64,000 nucleotides of DNA from Reticulascus tulasneorum (taxonomy: Eukaryota; Ascomycota; Sordariomycetes; Glomerellales; Reticulascaceae), in the NCBI GenBank assembly GCA_001557505.1, contig LSAX01000010.1:558001-622000 (forward strand), in the 5' to 3' direction. Below are positions 47,922-59,406 of the stretch, piece after piece; position 1 is the stretch's first letter; each line of letters begins with the position of its first letter. Made by a program: the position numbers and the translations under genes. A model generated the notes under the pieces. The model made no database searches and was not told the DNA's origin. It saw only the letters and a list, made by a program, of their open reading frames with translations.

Positions 47922-49132
47922 GATTTGAACTTGAGCGGATTGCTTTAGCTCGTTGTTGAATCTTGGAGGTGGAAACACTGCGGGGACGCTGACCAGTGTT
48001 AGTGCGACTGACGACGGACGTTGAATTGGAGCTTTATGGGTCGGATTCATATAGAGAAGGGAGGCAGACTTCTTAAAATATGCTTTTCAATAACACATGT
48101 CATTTCATCGTATTGTGTCCTTGTAGAAGTCTGGAAATGGGCATGTTCGAGACCAGTAACGATGACTTGCTTGGCAAGGGTACTTCCCGTGTTGGTTGAT
48201 CTCCGCCCCCTTTGGCCAAGGTGTTGGGTCGCAATCAGAATTTCGCCCCCTACATATTTCCTTTACGACAGCAGAATCATTGCAGCAAACGATCATTCTC
48301 ACTCGGCCAACTATCATTAGCCTTAGACGGTTGATCCTGAGGATGTTTCGAATGATCACCCGCCACCTAACTGCTGCGGCATCCTGCAGGTTGACCGCCC
48401 CAACCATTAACCACTACGGCGTAGTAAGGGGATTGTGCGTGCATCTAACATCTGAAAACTTCAAAACAAATTCGAGCCAACTACCTGAGTTTCAAAGAGT
48501 TGGCTCTGCACTGTTTCGAGTCGACCAACTTTGCCTACCTATGAATGCGAATATGGCCGCCGGGGGGGTCGCTTCGCCACCCGGCCGGCATGAGGCACTT
48601 CCATTGAGGCTAGGCCATCGCCGGCACAAATATTAATCACTTTCGTTGGAAGAACAACGGCATTGTTTTCGGCCCCAGCTAAACTCGCCTTGCATCAATG
48701 GTACGTAGCCAAGTGAAATGCGGTGGCTTGAGGATGTCTCAGCCCCTTGCAGCGGATTTATCAACCCGTTACGATGAGCCAACATACCAACGGAACGAAG
48801 AAGCTTTTGGGAATACAGGACAGCTTGTTGGAGGGCCAATCCTATCATGGGCTAGCTACATGCATGGAGTTCTCCAAGCGATGTCAAGGCCGTGAGTTTA
48901 TGAGAAGTGTAAGAACCAATCCGTTGGTAGCATATGTGGCACAGCGAATGTCCGGTCACACTCACTCGACCATTGCAGGATCCTGTGTGCAATGTTGCTA
49001 TACCTGAATACTTTGATATCATGTTTGAAAATATAAAGCTCACAGCCATCCATCTCGGGCAAAGGCTCTGGGCAGACCACGAGCAAGCGTTTCATTTGCC
49101 CCTATCTTGCCGGCTTTGAGTGGATGTGAATC
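47922..49132. other. Divergent 1.2-kb intergenic region, nothing recognised
   Basis: Holds promoters of the secreted protein (-) and metalloprotease 2 (+). A 146-codon frame at 48196-48636 has no protein-like features and is treated as chance. Confidence 0.5.
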
Positions 49133-50384
49133 ATGTTCCAACGTATCTCGATAGTACTGTTTGTTACAGTCCTCCATATCGTATCTGCAGTTCAAATACT
49201 TGTCCCACCAGTCTATTGGGCTATCGCAACTAGCTGTGGTAAGCCAACTGAGAGGGGGAGTTGACGACTGGTCCTGATATGCGTGGTCATAGACGAACTG
49301 GTTCATCCAGGAATCCACCATGCGATCAACAGAGGCGTCTCTGCCGCCAAGGCACGATCGAAGAGGGCAGCAGAAGCATTGAACAACCGACCGATAGACC
49401 CGAAAGTTGTTGCATTGGTCCAGCTACTTCTCGGCGCCGACGGATGGGAGCAAAAAGCCCAGGATACCGCTGGTAAGATGGCCCTTCGCAAAGAATCTAC
49501 CCTGCTTCCTGCAAATTACACATTCTTGCTAACACAATGCCAGACCTGTTTGCGAGATTCGAGGCGCTCCAGGGACCACTTGACACCCAGATGCCGGATT
49601 GGAATGCGAGGGCGCTGCGGGATGACCACTGGCGGAACATCGTGAGCTTGGACATATAAATGACACTGTGAAGTATTATGTTGACGAAGCCCCATAGCTG
49701 TTCCACTGCCGTCCTCATTACGGTCCTAGCAATACGCCCGGCATGGTGGAAGATCTTAACAGCGGTCGTACCATATCAGAGGAAGCCGTGGAGGATAACA
49801 TCTATGGAGAACTTCAAAGAGGCTCACAAGGTTTCATTTCCAAGGGAGAGACAAGTGCACACCTGTTGGTCGAAACATCCTCCGGCCGAGTGCCGGCGGA
49901 TGGGAGGATAAGAAGAGTTTCAGAGACAATTACTCTCCATCCTAACTGGCTGACATTCATCCAAGGTCACGACTACAACATATTTACAGACGATAGACTT
50001 CATAAAGCGGCTTCTCCGGAGTGGTCGAGGACCGTGCAAAATCTTGTGCAACAAATGAACATGTTGGAAGACCCCGACGATGTTACACCCATGGATGCTC
50101 TCAGTGGATTCGACTGCACAGTTCATCATGAGGTCTGTATCGTCTATCTTTAGGGTTGATGTCTCATGGGGCAGTGAAGCTGATTTTCATTCTAGCTACT
50201 TCATACGAGTGTATTTGGTGAAAAGGAGGATGTGCCTACCATGGAAGAGGCGTATGGTTGGAAGAACGTGGTCGATAATAAAAACAATAACAATGCAGAA
50301 AATTTCATGTTTTTGGCATTATCGATCGAGATATTAGGAAGGGGTTATACGGTTGGAGTTGATGGAAGCATCACTAAGTCTTAG
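49133..50384 (+). CDS. Secreted HExxH metalloprotease, M35-like (copy 2)
   Basis: Five exons: 49133-49238, 49293-49472, 49544-49641, 49698-50132 and 50196-50384; 335 residues with consistent phases. A signal peptide (MFQRISIVLFVTVLHIVSA) starts exon 1. The zinc motif HELLH is at 272-276 and is split by the last intron between HE and LLH. Beyond it, EAYGWKNVV and NNAENFMFLAL (about 305-315) match the segment that carries the third ligand in M35-like enzymes, with Glu308 where Asp is usual. Without splicing the motif is invisible because exon 4 runs into a stop 18 nt later. Role: probably extracellular peptidase; inference from motif. Paralogous in layout to the gene at 62780-64000. Confidence 0.8.
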
Positions 50385-50571
50385 ATAGGTTGCAGTAAAA
50401 TAGACCCTTGATATTGAAGCCTAATGTTTTGCAACCGTGTGAATCGATAAATGCCAGATCGGAGGACAGAGTATCACTCGATGAGAAGTGAATTGTTGAT
50501 CTGGTACCTCATTGAAGCTAGAGTTGGTTGCGCGACGTCAAATGCTTGTCCTGATAGTCTGATGTAATTCG

Positions 50572-51943
50572 TTAAATGAGATATCCGGATACCCTGCCAT
50601 TACTTCTTCTACCGCAGGTGTATATGCGCATGCCCATGTTATTAAATGGCATTCTAAAAACATTGAGGGTTAGCTCAAGGCATCTTAAACACACCAAGTC
50701 AAATCCATGCAAAGTTTTCAAGGCATACCTTTCACAAGTAGCCCGAATTTTTCCTACGCTGCCGAGCCCTGGTGGGAATGGGTAAAATTTGTCACCTATG
50801 TGCCTCTTCCAGATGTGGACGCGATGGTTGCCTATATCATCCACGAAACCATATCCGGGTCCGACTGCTTCTCCTAGCGGGGTAGTTATGACCACTTTGC
50901 ACCGAGGGTTACTAATCGTAGAGACTGAGCTACGGAGGGAGTCTGCGTCAAGCGTGGTAATGCTAGTGTATCCTCTCGCATCTCTATAATACCCACCTGG
51001 ATTGCCGCCTGGTGCTCTATAGCGTGCATCGATCCAGATGTTGACTTGATGGCAATTTTCCATTTCTGCAAGATGCAGCCAGTGGAAATCGTATGCCGAA
51101 TGCACCTGTGGCTCACTTGAAAGCGAGTTGCAGGAGATATCCCTTGGAAAGGTAATTGGCAAAGACACTTCCAAGTTATGGACGCTCTTGAAAAACGGCG
51201 CAAGGAGGTTTGCTGCTGCATCTGATTCCATACATTTTCCGAAGAACCTTTGTATGGTCTGCTCGCCAAGGAATATAAAGGTCGTAGATTCGTAGATTGA
51301 CGAGATGCATTCGTGATATCTAGGTCGTGTCAGCTTCTCCTCCAGTTTAATTCGTCATTGGCGCACCATTAGTCTCGACTTACATTTTCTTGCATGATAA
51401 CATCATGGGCAGGTAGGGCTTGCGTGGAAGCTTATCGTTCACTCGACAAGGACAATTGAATGGTGGGCGGGGCTGATCATCTGTCATTCGATGTACAGGC
51501 TGGCCTGCCTGCTCATAAGCATCGACTAATCGTTCCTCACATGGCCAGTGATTGTACCAGCGCGACTGAAGGCGTGCATACCACAACGGACTGTTAATTG
51601 TCTCGATACTACCTTGCTTCTCCCATAGCGCCTCAAGCTCCCTTTCACACTCATCTTCCACCTGGAACTCGGTTGTGCAGGGCCAAAGACAATATTTGGA
51701 GTTGTTCGGATTCGTCTTATCCTCGTGCCAGAAAATGTGCTGCGATAGACCAGCCGTGCGCCACACTTCCAAGTAAATGGCACCGCGAATTTCGGCAGGG
51801 AGACGGTCGAGGAGAGGCGATTGGCGCTGATGGTGTTCGAATGAAGTCTCGTCGATTCGTGTAGAGAGGTGACCCCCAATGGCGTTGGTGTTCTCTTTCG
51901 TCATGTTCGATTGCAAAGGGAGAAAAGGTGGGGAGAGAGTCAA
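50572..51943 (-). CDS. F-box/DUF7730-like fungal protein
   Basis: Three exons: 51943-51384, 51319-50729 and 50653-50572; 410 residues. The Met at 51904 is an alternative start. SPLLDRLPAEIRGAIYLEVWRTA near residue 45 is the F-box-like N-terminal helix pair typical of DUF7730 proteins (LPxEIRxxIY). LPMMLSCKKIYHECISSIYESTTFIF, formed across the first intron, is the second conserved block. The 75-nt second intron (GTATGC donor, GAGCTAAC branch) is a multiple of three without a stop, so retention would add 25 residues instead of truncating. Such proteins are numerous in fungi with no assigned function; an SCF adaptor role is possible. Confidence 0.8.
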
Positions 51944-52970
51944 GCTGCGTTTGCCATAGTAGGGTTGGGTTGTTGGCTTCTTTTATGTGCTCCGTCTGTC
52001 TGTCTGCCGTCAGCGGTATTCGGCCAGCCAATTAGAGGCACTTGGACGCCTAACGAACAGACCCGTGGCGAGGACCAACACGACCGACGTTGATGCTACG
52101 CCACCAACTTCCGGGGCAAACCCCTTCCAATGAAGACCTGCCTAGGTTAGGGTGATGATGCCCAAGGAAGCCTTATTGATGACATTGACTCGAGTGAAAG
52201 TAAGTCGTTGCAAACAAATGCCCCCCCACCCCCCCCCCGTGCTACAGAGCAGACTCCCGTGCCTCGTGCCTCTACTGTCAGCCGGCTTATTAGCGCCTAT
52301 CTCGGCACCTCTTGTGGCCTATATGGAATTAAGCACCATCCCACAGACACGGGCGGAAATGTAGGCTACGTCGTTTTCGAATCACATCTGCACCATATCT
52401 TTCGGCCAGCTTATCGCCTATAAGCCTCATCCCAGCAAGCCTTTCCCAGCAAGCCTAGAAAGGCTCCAATAGACGGGAACGAGATTCAATACATCGCTCG
52501 CGCGGCAAGTCTTGGAGGGCAATAACTAACCAAGATGTTAGCTCGATTGTTCCAGAATCTGCAGAGGATTGGCTCATTCAAGACGTGCCAAACCGTGATG
52601 AACGTCGGAAGGAATCGTATTAACTTTGTCAAACAGCTTGGTTCCATTAGCTCGCTGGCTATTCGTTCTCTAGAACTTATTTAGAATCTAACCCCTGAGA
52701 TATAAACTTTAGTCCGGCATATGTATTCCATACACTGTAATTGAGTAGTTACGCGTTTCTCAGATGGCATGTCCTTCGTCAGATGTTAAATCGGCAGGCT
52801 TCACAAGGCTATCAAGAATTTCAAATCATGTCAAGCCTATGATTTTGAAATGTGATGCGGGCATCTTAATATATCTTCTCTTTCTCCTGTCCTTGTTATC
52901 CATCGCCAGTGTAGAATAACATGGGTATGCAACGATACCTATCACAGCATTCCACTTGCAGCAGCCATTC

Positions 52971-53014
52971 CATTCCCACAAGTAAGACGATTCATTCCCA
53001 CAAGTAAGACGATT
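52971..53014 (+). repeat. 22-bp tandem duplication, two perfect copies
   Basis: The unit CATTCCCACAAGTAAGACGATT, quoted by its first bases CATTCCCACAAG, occurs twice in direct succession (52971-52992 and 52993-53014) without mismatch. This suggests a recent slippage duplication. Confidence 0.95.
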
Positions 53015-53782
53015 CAGCACATTCCAGTCAGCTCAGGTGCTCTTCCCATCTATGGCCCTCCCAACGTCTTCAGGTCTCGGAGGGTACTTCATCTTGGCGT
53101 TAGATTTTGGTCCCCAACCACCATAGCCCTCGGCGGCGCTTATGCCTCCCGGTCCGACGCTGGTCCCATGACCAGCTTCCCGGCCATCTGATTCCCGCCA
53201 ACATCGGGTCGGTCCTTGGCCTACTTGTTCAACTCAGTTCTAGACTTTCCAATGTATTTTCTAGATATTCATCGGATATTTGGGAGCTGCAGCTCTTCTT
53301 CTTATCCTCATATTGGTGGTAGAGTGATTGTTTAGCAGATTTGGCGCCATCTGTGCCTGTGTTTGATTTCAAGGCTCCTGAGCCTATTTTGAGAGTGTCA
53401 GTTTGCGTGGTGCGCCTAATATTTGGAGTGTCAAGCCGAGAGATCGAAACTTTGGTGGTTTCTATCGCACATTATTGTTGCTTCTTGGATAGAATGGCGC
53501 TTCACACGAAGCTAGATTCGACGTGGATGGCGGGATACTAACGCACGACGGCGCACGCGGCTGGTGTGCGGGCTCATGCAGTCAATCTGGTCATATGGCA
53601 GCCACCGCAAGCTGAACTGGATTAGTGGGCATCGCCGGGGGACATTAATTACATAATACACTGGTGTTGCGTGTAAGTGGTTCACTGCCGATGAAGAAGC
53701 ACGGTACACTTGATTGGTTGCTTCAGGGTACCTTATGAACCTAAGCTAAATCTACTTGCATTTGAAACAGAATTCCGAAGCA

Positions 53783-53870
53783 CAAAGAAGACTAAAACTG
53801 ACTAATTACCCAGCTCACAAAGATCTTTGCGATGTCACCGCCTGGTCCCAAAATTGGCCCTGGTGCCCGC
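53783..53870 (+). repeat. 88-bp dispersed repeat, copy B
   Basis: Ungapped match to 44349-44436, with an identical 36-bp core (53795-53830). It lies about 430-515 bp upstream of the second SDR start codon. Relative to the gene it serves, its orientation is opposite to copy A. Confidence 0.8.
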
Positions 53871-54296
53871 ATTTCCTCGGTCTCCGCGATAATCCACCGC
53901 CCGCATCTCAACTAGGGACCTGGTCATATGCGTCTAGGTAATTGCTGACTTGCACCTCATGCAAGCGTCGCTCCGCTGTCCAATAAGCGTTGATGCGAGA
54001 TTCGACTTTTGGTCGCAAGCAGTAATTCTTATTTATCGTCTCCTCCGATAATTCAGGTGGATCAAAACAGGCAGGACGGCATCAAAAACCATGCACATAC
54101 ATCGAATGAAGATTCCGGAGATCATAGCGATAGTGTCGGAGAACGTATAAAAGGGAACGTGGAAGCATCTATATTTCCATCTCAGCCATTCGGAATATCA
54201 AACACTTGCAAATCCTTATAATATCTGCTAATAGCCTATTCCTTCGCCTCCCCATAATACTATACTTTATTTTCCGCTGCTCGCAATCAAATCACC

Positions 54297-55163
54297 ATGG
54301 CTCCAACATTCGAGGCTGTTCATTTCGAATCATATCCACGAGCCGCTGTCTCTCTGCACGGCAAACAGTTTTCTGGAAAGACCGTCCTCATCCCTGGCGG
54401 CGGCAATGGCATGGGCCCACATATCGCCAAAGCCTATGCTACCGCTGGTGTTTCCGAGATCATTCTCGCCGGCCGTGGTGAAAAGTCGCTGGCTTCTACA
54501 GCAGCGGACCTAACGGCATTGTTCCCGAGCATCAAGACACACTACTATACTGTCGACGTGACCAAGCGGGAAACAATTGACAAGATGTTCAACTCTATGA
54601 AACGCTCCCCTGATATTCTTATCAATAGCGCCGGTTACATGCCCGATGTAGGTACGATCCAGGATGGTGATTTGAACGAATGGTGGTCAGGGCTTGAAAT
54701 CAACGTCCTCGGGTCAGCCCAGCTATTCCAGGCATTTCTACTTCACCGCGCGGCTGTCGACACCACCGGACAGGACCCTGCTGTGATGGTATATCTCAAC
54801 TCGAACGCGGCGTATGAGATTCTCCTCCCTGGATTCACCTCTTACGCATTGTGCAAGGTGGCCATGGCGAGGATGGTGGAATTGATCAGGATTGAGGTGC
54901 CTGCTTCGGTGGCACGGATCGTGTCAGTTCATCCGGGCTCCGTGCCAGGTCCGATGCACGTGAAGGTCGGATTCGGCCCAGAGGTCCAAACCACTACTGG
55001 CGAGTTAGCCGGGCAGTTCCTCGTGTGGGCAACTTCAAAGGAAGCGGAGTGGCTTTCCGGGAGATTTATTTGGGCCAACTGGGACATCGATGAGTTGATG
55101 GCGAAGAAAGATGAAGTGCTGGAGAAGGACTTACTCCGTCTCAATTTGACTGGTCAATTTTAA
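54297..55163 (+). CDS. Short-chain dehydrogenase/reductase (second copy type)
   Basis: Intronless, 288 residues. The glycine-rich nucleotide loop is atypical: PGGGNGMG (residues 33-40) in place of TGxxxGxG. INSAG (109-113) is the NAG-type motif, Asn135 sits in the central helix, Ser169 precedes the active site, and YALCK gives Tyr183 and Lys187. All four catalytic-tetrad positions seem present. It is typical of uncharacterised fungal SDRs; substrate unknown. No signal peptide. The upstream region holds copy B of the 88-bp repeat. Confidence 0.9.
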   Translation: MAPTFEAVHFESYPRAAVSLHGKQFSGKTVLIPGGGNGMGPHIAKAYATAGVSEIILAGRGEKSLASTAADLTALFPSIKTHYYTVDVTKRETIDKMFNSMKRSPDILINSAGYMPDVGTIQDGDLNEWWSGLEINVLGSAQLFQAFLLHRAAVDTTGQDPAVMVYLNSNAAYEILLPGFTSYALCKVAMARMVELIRIEVPASVARIVSVHPGSVPGPMHVKVGFGPEVQTTTGELAGQFLVWATSKEAEWLSGRFIWANWDIDELMAKKDEVLEKDLLRLNLTGQF

Positions 55164-55730
55164 GGGTTCGCGGCAACTTATGTATAATCTAATCATAATA
55201 TTCGAGACGCAAGATTGTCGTAGGGCATATTCGTGGCTTTTGTTTCGTGCTCGATACAGGCAGCTGCTACATTGTCGTCGCAAACTATAAGATTGCTTAT
55301 GCCAACGCTCCCGTAACCCACGCCGGCTTATACAAGTGATGGTCAGTGCAGATTTACATCTACGACCACTTATACAGGGTGTTTATAAAGATGACGACTT
55401 CTAAACTATCGTAATGACCAAAGGTGTGGTGTGCCGGCAAGTTATGGACGAAGGCGTAGAGATTTGTGAAAGCCAACACATTCCTTAGTCGCATAGGACA
55501 ATGGCATTACTTTAAAAGGTTTCTGTGAATCACGCATTATTCTTGGCGGAGTTACGCAAATCAGTGTCTACACCGTAGATTCCTTTCCCTTTTTTCCTTT
55601 TTCCAAGTGCTTAAGGGGAGGGAAGAGCTATCTCCTGTCGACACGTCACCATTCTTTTGGGGATATCTTCGATGCAAGATGCGCAAAGGCTGCATGGCGA
55701 GTATGAAGTTAATCCCTCTGCTATTGGCAA
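55164..55730. other. Intergenic between convergent genes
   Basis: 3' flanks of the SDR (+) and the PDI-like gene (-). A pyrimidine-rich run near 55578-55603 is the only notable feature. Confidence 0.5.
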
Positions 55731-57099
55731 TTATAACTCATCGTGTAACAAAGCAGAGAGGTCAGGATTTCCCTGTAGGAATGGCTGTTGCCATGGCTTC
55801 ACCTTTCCCTTCCCAATATCGTCCAGGAAGCTCGCAACCATGGCTTCAGTAATAACCTCCTCGCCAGTGTATGGATAGATACTACCGCTGCGAGTATCTT
55901 CAAAGGACAGGCCCGTCCTGATACCATCCTCAAGGCCTGCGGCAATGGGCATATCGGGGTAGTCATTGGTATCGATGATGGTAAACTGTATGTGGTCTTT
56001 ATGTGCCTTGGCTACCTCCTGGAGGCCGCGACGATATCTCTGCTTTCCCTCTCTGGTAGCGACGAAGAAGTGCAACAGACTCTTGCCCGTCTGTGGATCT
56101 TCAAGTTAGAGATAATTGAAACCGGGTGGGGGGTTCTACCTGGGCAACCTCTGCAATCTCCCCTTCGTTCTCCTTGGTGATCTCGACAATCAATTCCCGC
56201 GTACAAATGCGCATCAAGGCTTCAAATATCTCCACCCGCCACAGCTCTGTAAACTCGTGCTCGTCACTGGAAAGATTGTTGCGGCAGGCCAGCAACGTCT
56301 TCGCCCTAGCTGGTGCAATAGCGAAAGTGTACCGGTCTCGATATCTTTTAGCAAGAGCTCTGAAGCCTGCCTCATATTGACGCTCTTCGAACGAATCTGG
56401 TTCGTCTGGCAGAAATCGCCCAATGAAGACGACATCGTCAGACGCAAGAAAGACATCATCAGGCTGACCATTTAGCTCCTCTACCGCTGGTCGCTGCACT
56501 CGGCGGATGAAGGCTCGCATACTGGGGAAGTTTTAGTCGTCATTGGAATTGAGATGGAATCCAAAAAGAGATGCTCACGACGAAGATTCTCTTGGTCCTC
56601 GATAGCGGTCAACTCTGCCATCAGCGTGGTAAAGTCGGATGGCTGGGTAGGACATGACATCCAAACCCTTACAGGTACTAAGATCCTCAGAACAGTCGAA
56701 GCTGACAACGCTCCTGGTCTTCTCAGATGTTTGCAAAGACAGCCATTCTGACTCCAGTGCCTTGCTGAGCTGTCTACATCAGATCCATCAGCACACAATC
56801 TTGACTTCTTAATCTGCTTGAGGGTGAGTCAACTCACTGGGAAGGCTTGGGGAGAGGCACAATTAGTGTTGAACTGAGACTATTTGATTCCTCCCTGACT
56901 TACTATAATGACTAGTCGCCTAACGGTCAATGTGGCTTCCTACAAGGTCACACAATAGAGAAGGTCTCAACCCACATGCGATTAGCGTTGGTTCATCGGG
57001 TTTGACTGCATTTTGTATCGCCGCCGGACTGACATGTTGCCAGGCAATAGCTTGTCCTATAAGCTGTGAAAACTGCATGCACCAAGTGAGCCATTTCAT
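55731..57099 (-). CDS. PDI-like ER thioredoxin-fold protein with HDEL tail
   Basis: Five exons: 57099-56944, 56873-56838, 56769-56579, 56521-56140 and 56090-55731; 374 residues. The start MKWLTWCMQF looks like a signal peptide, followed by HVSPAAIQNAVKPDEPTLIA, the first strand/helix of a PDI a-domain. FNTNCASPQAF sits where CxxC should be, but the second Cys is replaced. SYPAIRLYHADGRVDRYRGPR is the cis-Pro strand and end of the thioredoxin fold. A second fold has the b/b'-like pattern (DVVFIGRF...; GKSLLHFFVATREG; FTIIDTNDYPDMP). The C-terminus is HDEL, an ER-retrieval signal. The splice between exons 1 and 2 is uncertain; a donor 11 codons earlier fits the fold better but breaks phase by one base. 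It is head-to-head with the prolyl 4-hydroxylase gene. Confidence 0.8.
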
Positions 57100-57426
57100 T
57101 TTGTAAGAGGGTACTGCGCCGATGAAAAGGTCGACCACGAACAGTAATGATGACATGAAATGAGGTCGCAGAGAGATATAAATTTGACGCTTGCCGGCCG
57201 TCGCAGAACTCACCTAGCATGACACTCACTGCATGAACCGGCTAATTCTTAACGTCGCAGCAGGTGACTTCTCAGGCCCTTGAGCCAAACATGACCCGTG
57301 CAATTTACCCGCTTCGACTGCTGCACCTGAAGTGGCCTGCTTTTATCCCCAAATATTTGCCTTTCGAAGCCTCTCAGGAATGACAGCTCACCGAAAGCTT
57401 GGAGCTGCCACAATTTCCAGCGGATC
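57100..57426. promoter_or_regulatory. Bidirectional promoter region of the PDI-like / prolyl 4-hydroxylase pair
   Basis: Only 327 bp separate the two divergent start codons (57099 on -, 57427 on +). Both promoters and both leaders must lie here, so shared control is likely. I identified no specific binding site. Confidence 0.6.
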
Positions 57427-58279
57427 ATGTCCTTGCTACAATACATCGTCTCCACGGTCGTTATCCTGACAGCAGTGGTGGCGGCTGGAGAAGCGGCGCA
57501 AATACCAATTCTAGATGACTATGTGTGCACACACCCACCGTACCAGATACACAAGGTGTCAGCATCACCGTTGATTATTTACATCGAGGATTACTTGACG
57601 CTCTCGGAACGTGAACACCTGAAGACTACTAGGTTACTCATCCTTGAATCACCTAAAAGGGATATTCTCACTAACATGATGCAGTAAGGGCAAGTTTTAT
57701 CGCTCTGCCATTGCTGGATCCGAGGGCGCCTCGTTGGACTCAACACGTACATCACAGTCAACGTATGTGAGCCGTGACGCCATTGTGCGTTGTATCGAAG
57801 ACCGCGCTCTAGCTTTTCAAGGCTTTGACATTCCTCGGACGCATCTTGAGCCACTGCAGCTGGTCAAGTATGGCGTCGGCGAGCACTACCATTATCATAC
57901 AGACTGGTTCGTAGACCCGCGCTACAGTTTCTCATTCAATGGCGGGAACCGGCAGACTAGCTTCTTCGTTTACGTTCATGTGTCAAACGATACGTCTGGC
58001 GGAGGCACAAACTTCCCATGGGTTGCGGCACCGACGGACGAGAGGTGGTGCAAATTTGTGGAGTGTGATGAGCCGTACGATAACGGGGTCACATTTCGAC
58101 CTGTAGAAGGAAATGCGGTGTACTGGGAGAATCTGACGCCAGATGGAGCCGGCGACCGGAAGACAGAACATGCGGGATTGCCAGTGACTACTGGAGAGAA
58201 GATCGGCATGAATATCTGGACGCGGCAGGCGGAGTTGAGCGAGGAGGCGAGAGGACCGGATGCGTATCCAGAGGTCTGA
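57427..58279 (+). CDS. Prolyl 4-hydroxylase, 2-oxoglutarate/Fe(II) dioxygenase, ER type
   Basis: Two exons: 57427-57632 and 57685-58279; 266 residues, 52-nt phase-2 intron. The N-terminus (SLLQYIVSTVVILTAVVAAGEAA) is a signal peptide or anchor. The P4H alpha-subunit catalytic domain fills the rest: LQLVKYGVGEHYHYHTDW carries His140-x-Asp142, VYWENL precedes the distal ligand, EHAGLPV supplies His231, and GEKIGMNIW supplies Lys241 for 2-oxoglutarate. All four cofactor residues are intact. The enzyme converts peptidyl proline to 4-hydroxyproline; substrate protein unknown. Location is the secretory lumen. It shares a 327-bp divergent region with a PDI-like HDEL protein. Confidence 0.93.
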
Positions 58280-59406
58280 CGTTGCGCTGAAGCGAATCTT
58301 GCAATTGGGAAGTAGATATATTGCAGCCACAGAGCGTTACGACCTTGCACATTCAAATCAGTGATTAATTGAGGAGCGATTGCGGACATGAGCGTGCGCG
58401 AGGAAATCAGTGACTCAAGCGTGCCCTCCCAACTACCCCAAATTTTACGGGGGCAGACAGCCAAGACAGCCAAGAAAATCCGCCCAGCTCGGCTCCGGCT
58501 TGGAAAAGCTTGTTCTGGCTTGGGGGAGTAAATGATCCCGGTTGTTTGAACTGCGCCAAGGCGGTAGCTGGCGTCTTGAGTGCTTGGCCTCAACGTCACG
58601 GCTCAAATATGATATTCACACTTCAAATACTACAGATGGAGCGCGACGGACATCTTATTAGGCATCGCCGGAGATGAGACCGCTTGGCTGGGGTCCATTA
58701 ACTACCCAATAATTATGCGTACAGCAATCGGCCTTGCTGGGCAGTCTTGACGTTCTGCAGAGATGCCTGCGCCGCGCCGCGACCATGATAAAATCATAGG
58801 TACAGTCGCGTCCTACCATATGCCGGGTTCTTAGCACACTCGAATAGAGTGGGCAATCTAGTGAATTCGATTTGAACTCAAGCAAAACCATCATGGAAAC
58901 GACGGCAAGGTCGGGACGCGGCATGGAAATCCCTACTTTAAGCGATCGTCTCCTGGTCTTACAAGCGAACGAACGACTTCATTGGCCCGGGCTGAGGGGC
59001 CAAGTCATGATGCCCGGCGTCACGATCCAATGAAGCTTGTCGCAGTATAGATACCCAGTGGCTGAATGCCCCCGGGAAGGAAAATTAAATTCGGAGCCCA
59101 CGCCCCCGCTCATTTACCGCGGTCGAGATGTTAATTTATGAACTTTGCGGGGAGAATGGGGAGATGACGACTACCCTAGTACACTGTCCCACATTCGGAG
59201 AATGAACAAGATCTAGGATTGATGAATGAGCATCGCGATCAAGCGAAGAAGAAAAGGCAGGCGTGTCCCGCAGCCAGTGGGCTCGCCGCTTTGGGATTCT
59301 TCTTTCCGTTGCAGAAGACAACAGCTTTTCCTGTACGCTGCTTGTGAAACTCATCGTTCAGACCCGGCCTACAATAAAATCACTCCCTCACTGAGTCTTA
59401 CTGATC
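58280..59406. other. 1.1-kb intergenic region, nothing recognised
   Basis: Promoter region of the sorbosone-dehydrogenase-like gene. No repeat or RNA gene seen. Confidence 0.5.

Larger units (their letters stand above)
51944..54296. other. 2.35-kb intergenic region with repeats
   Basis: No gene recognised. It contains a C-rich tract at 52221-52238, a 22-bp tandem duplication at 52971-53014, and copy B of the 88-bp dispersed repeat at 53783-53870. Confidence 0.5.

Noticed and set aside
48196..48636. 146-codon plus-strand frame between two divergent genes
   Set aside because: No signal peptide, domain or codon bias; lies in a promoter region.
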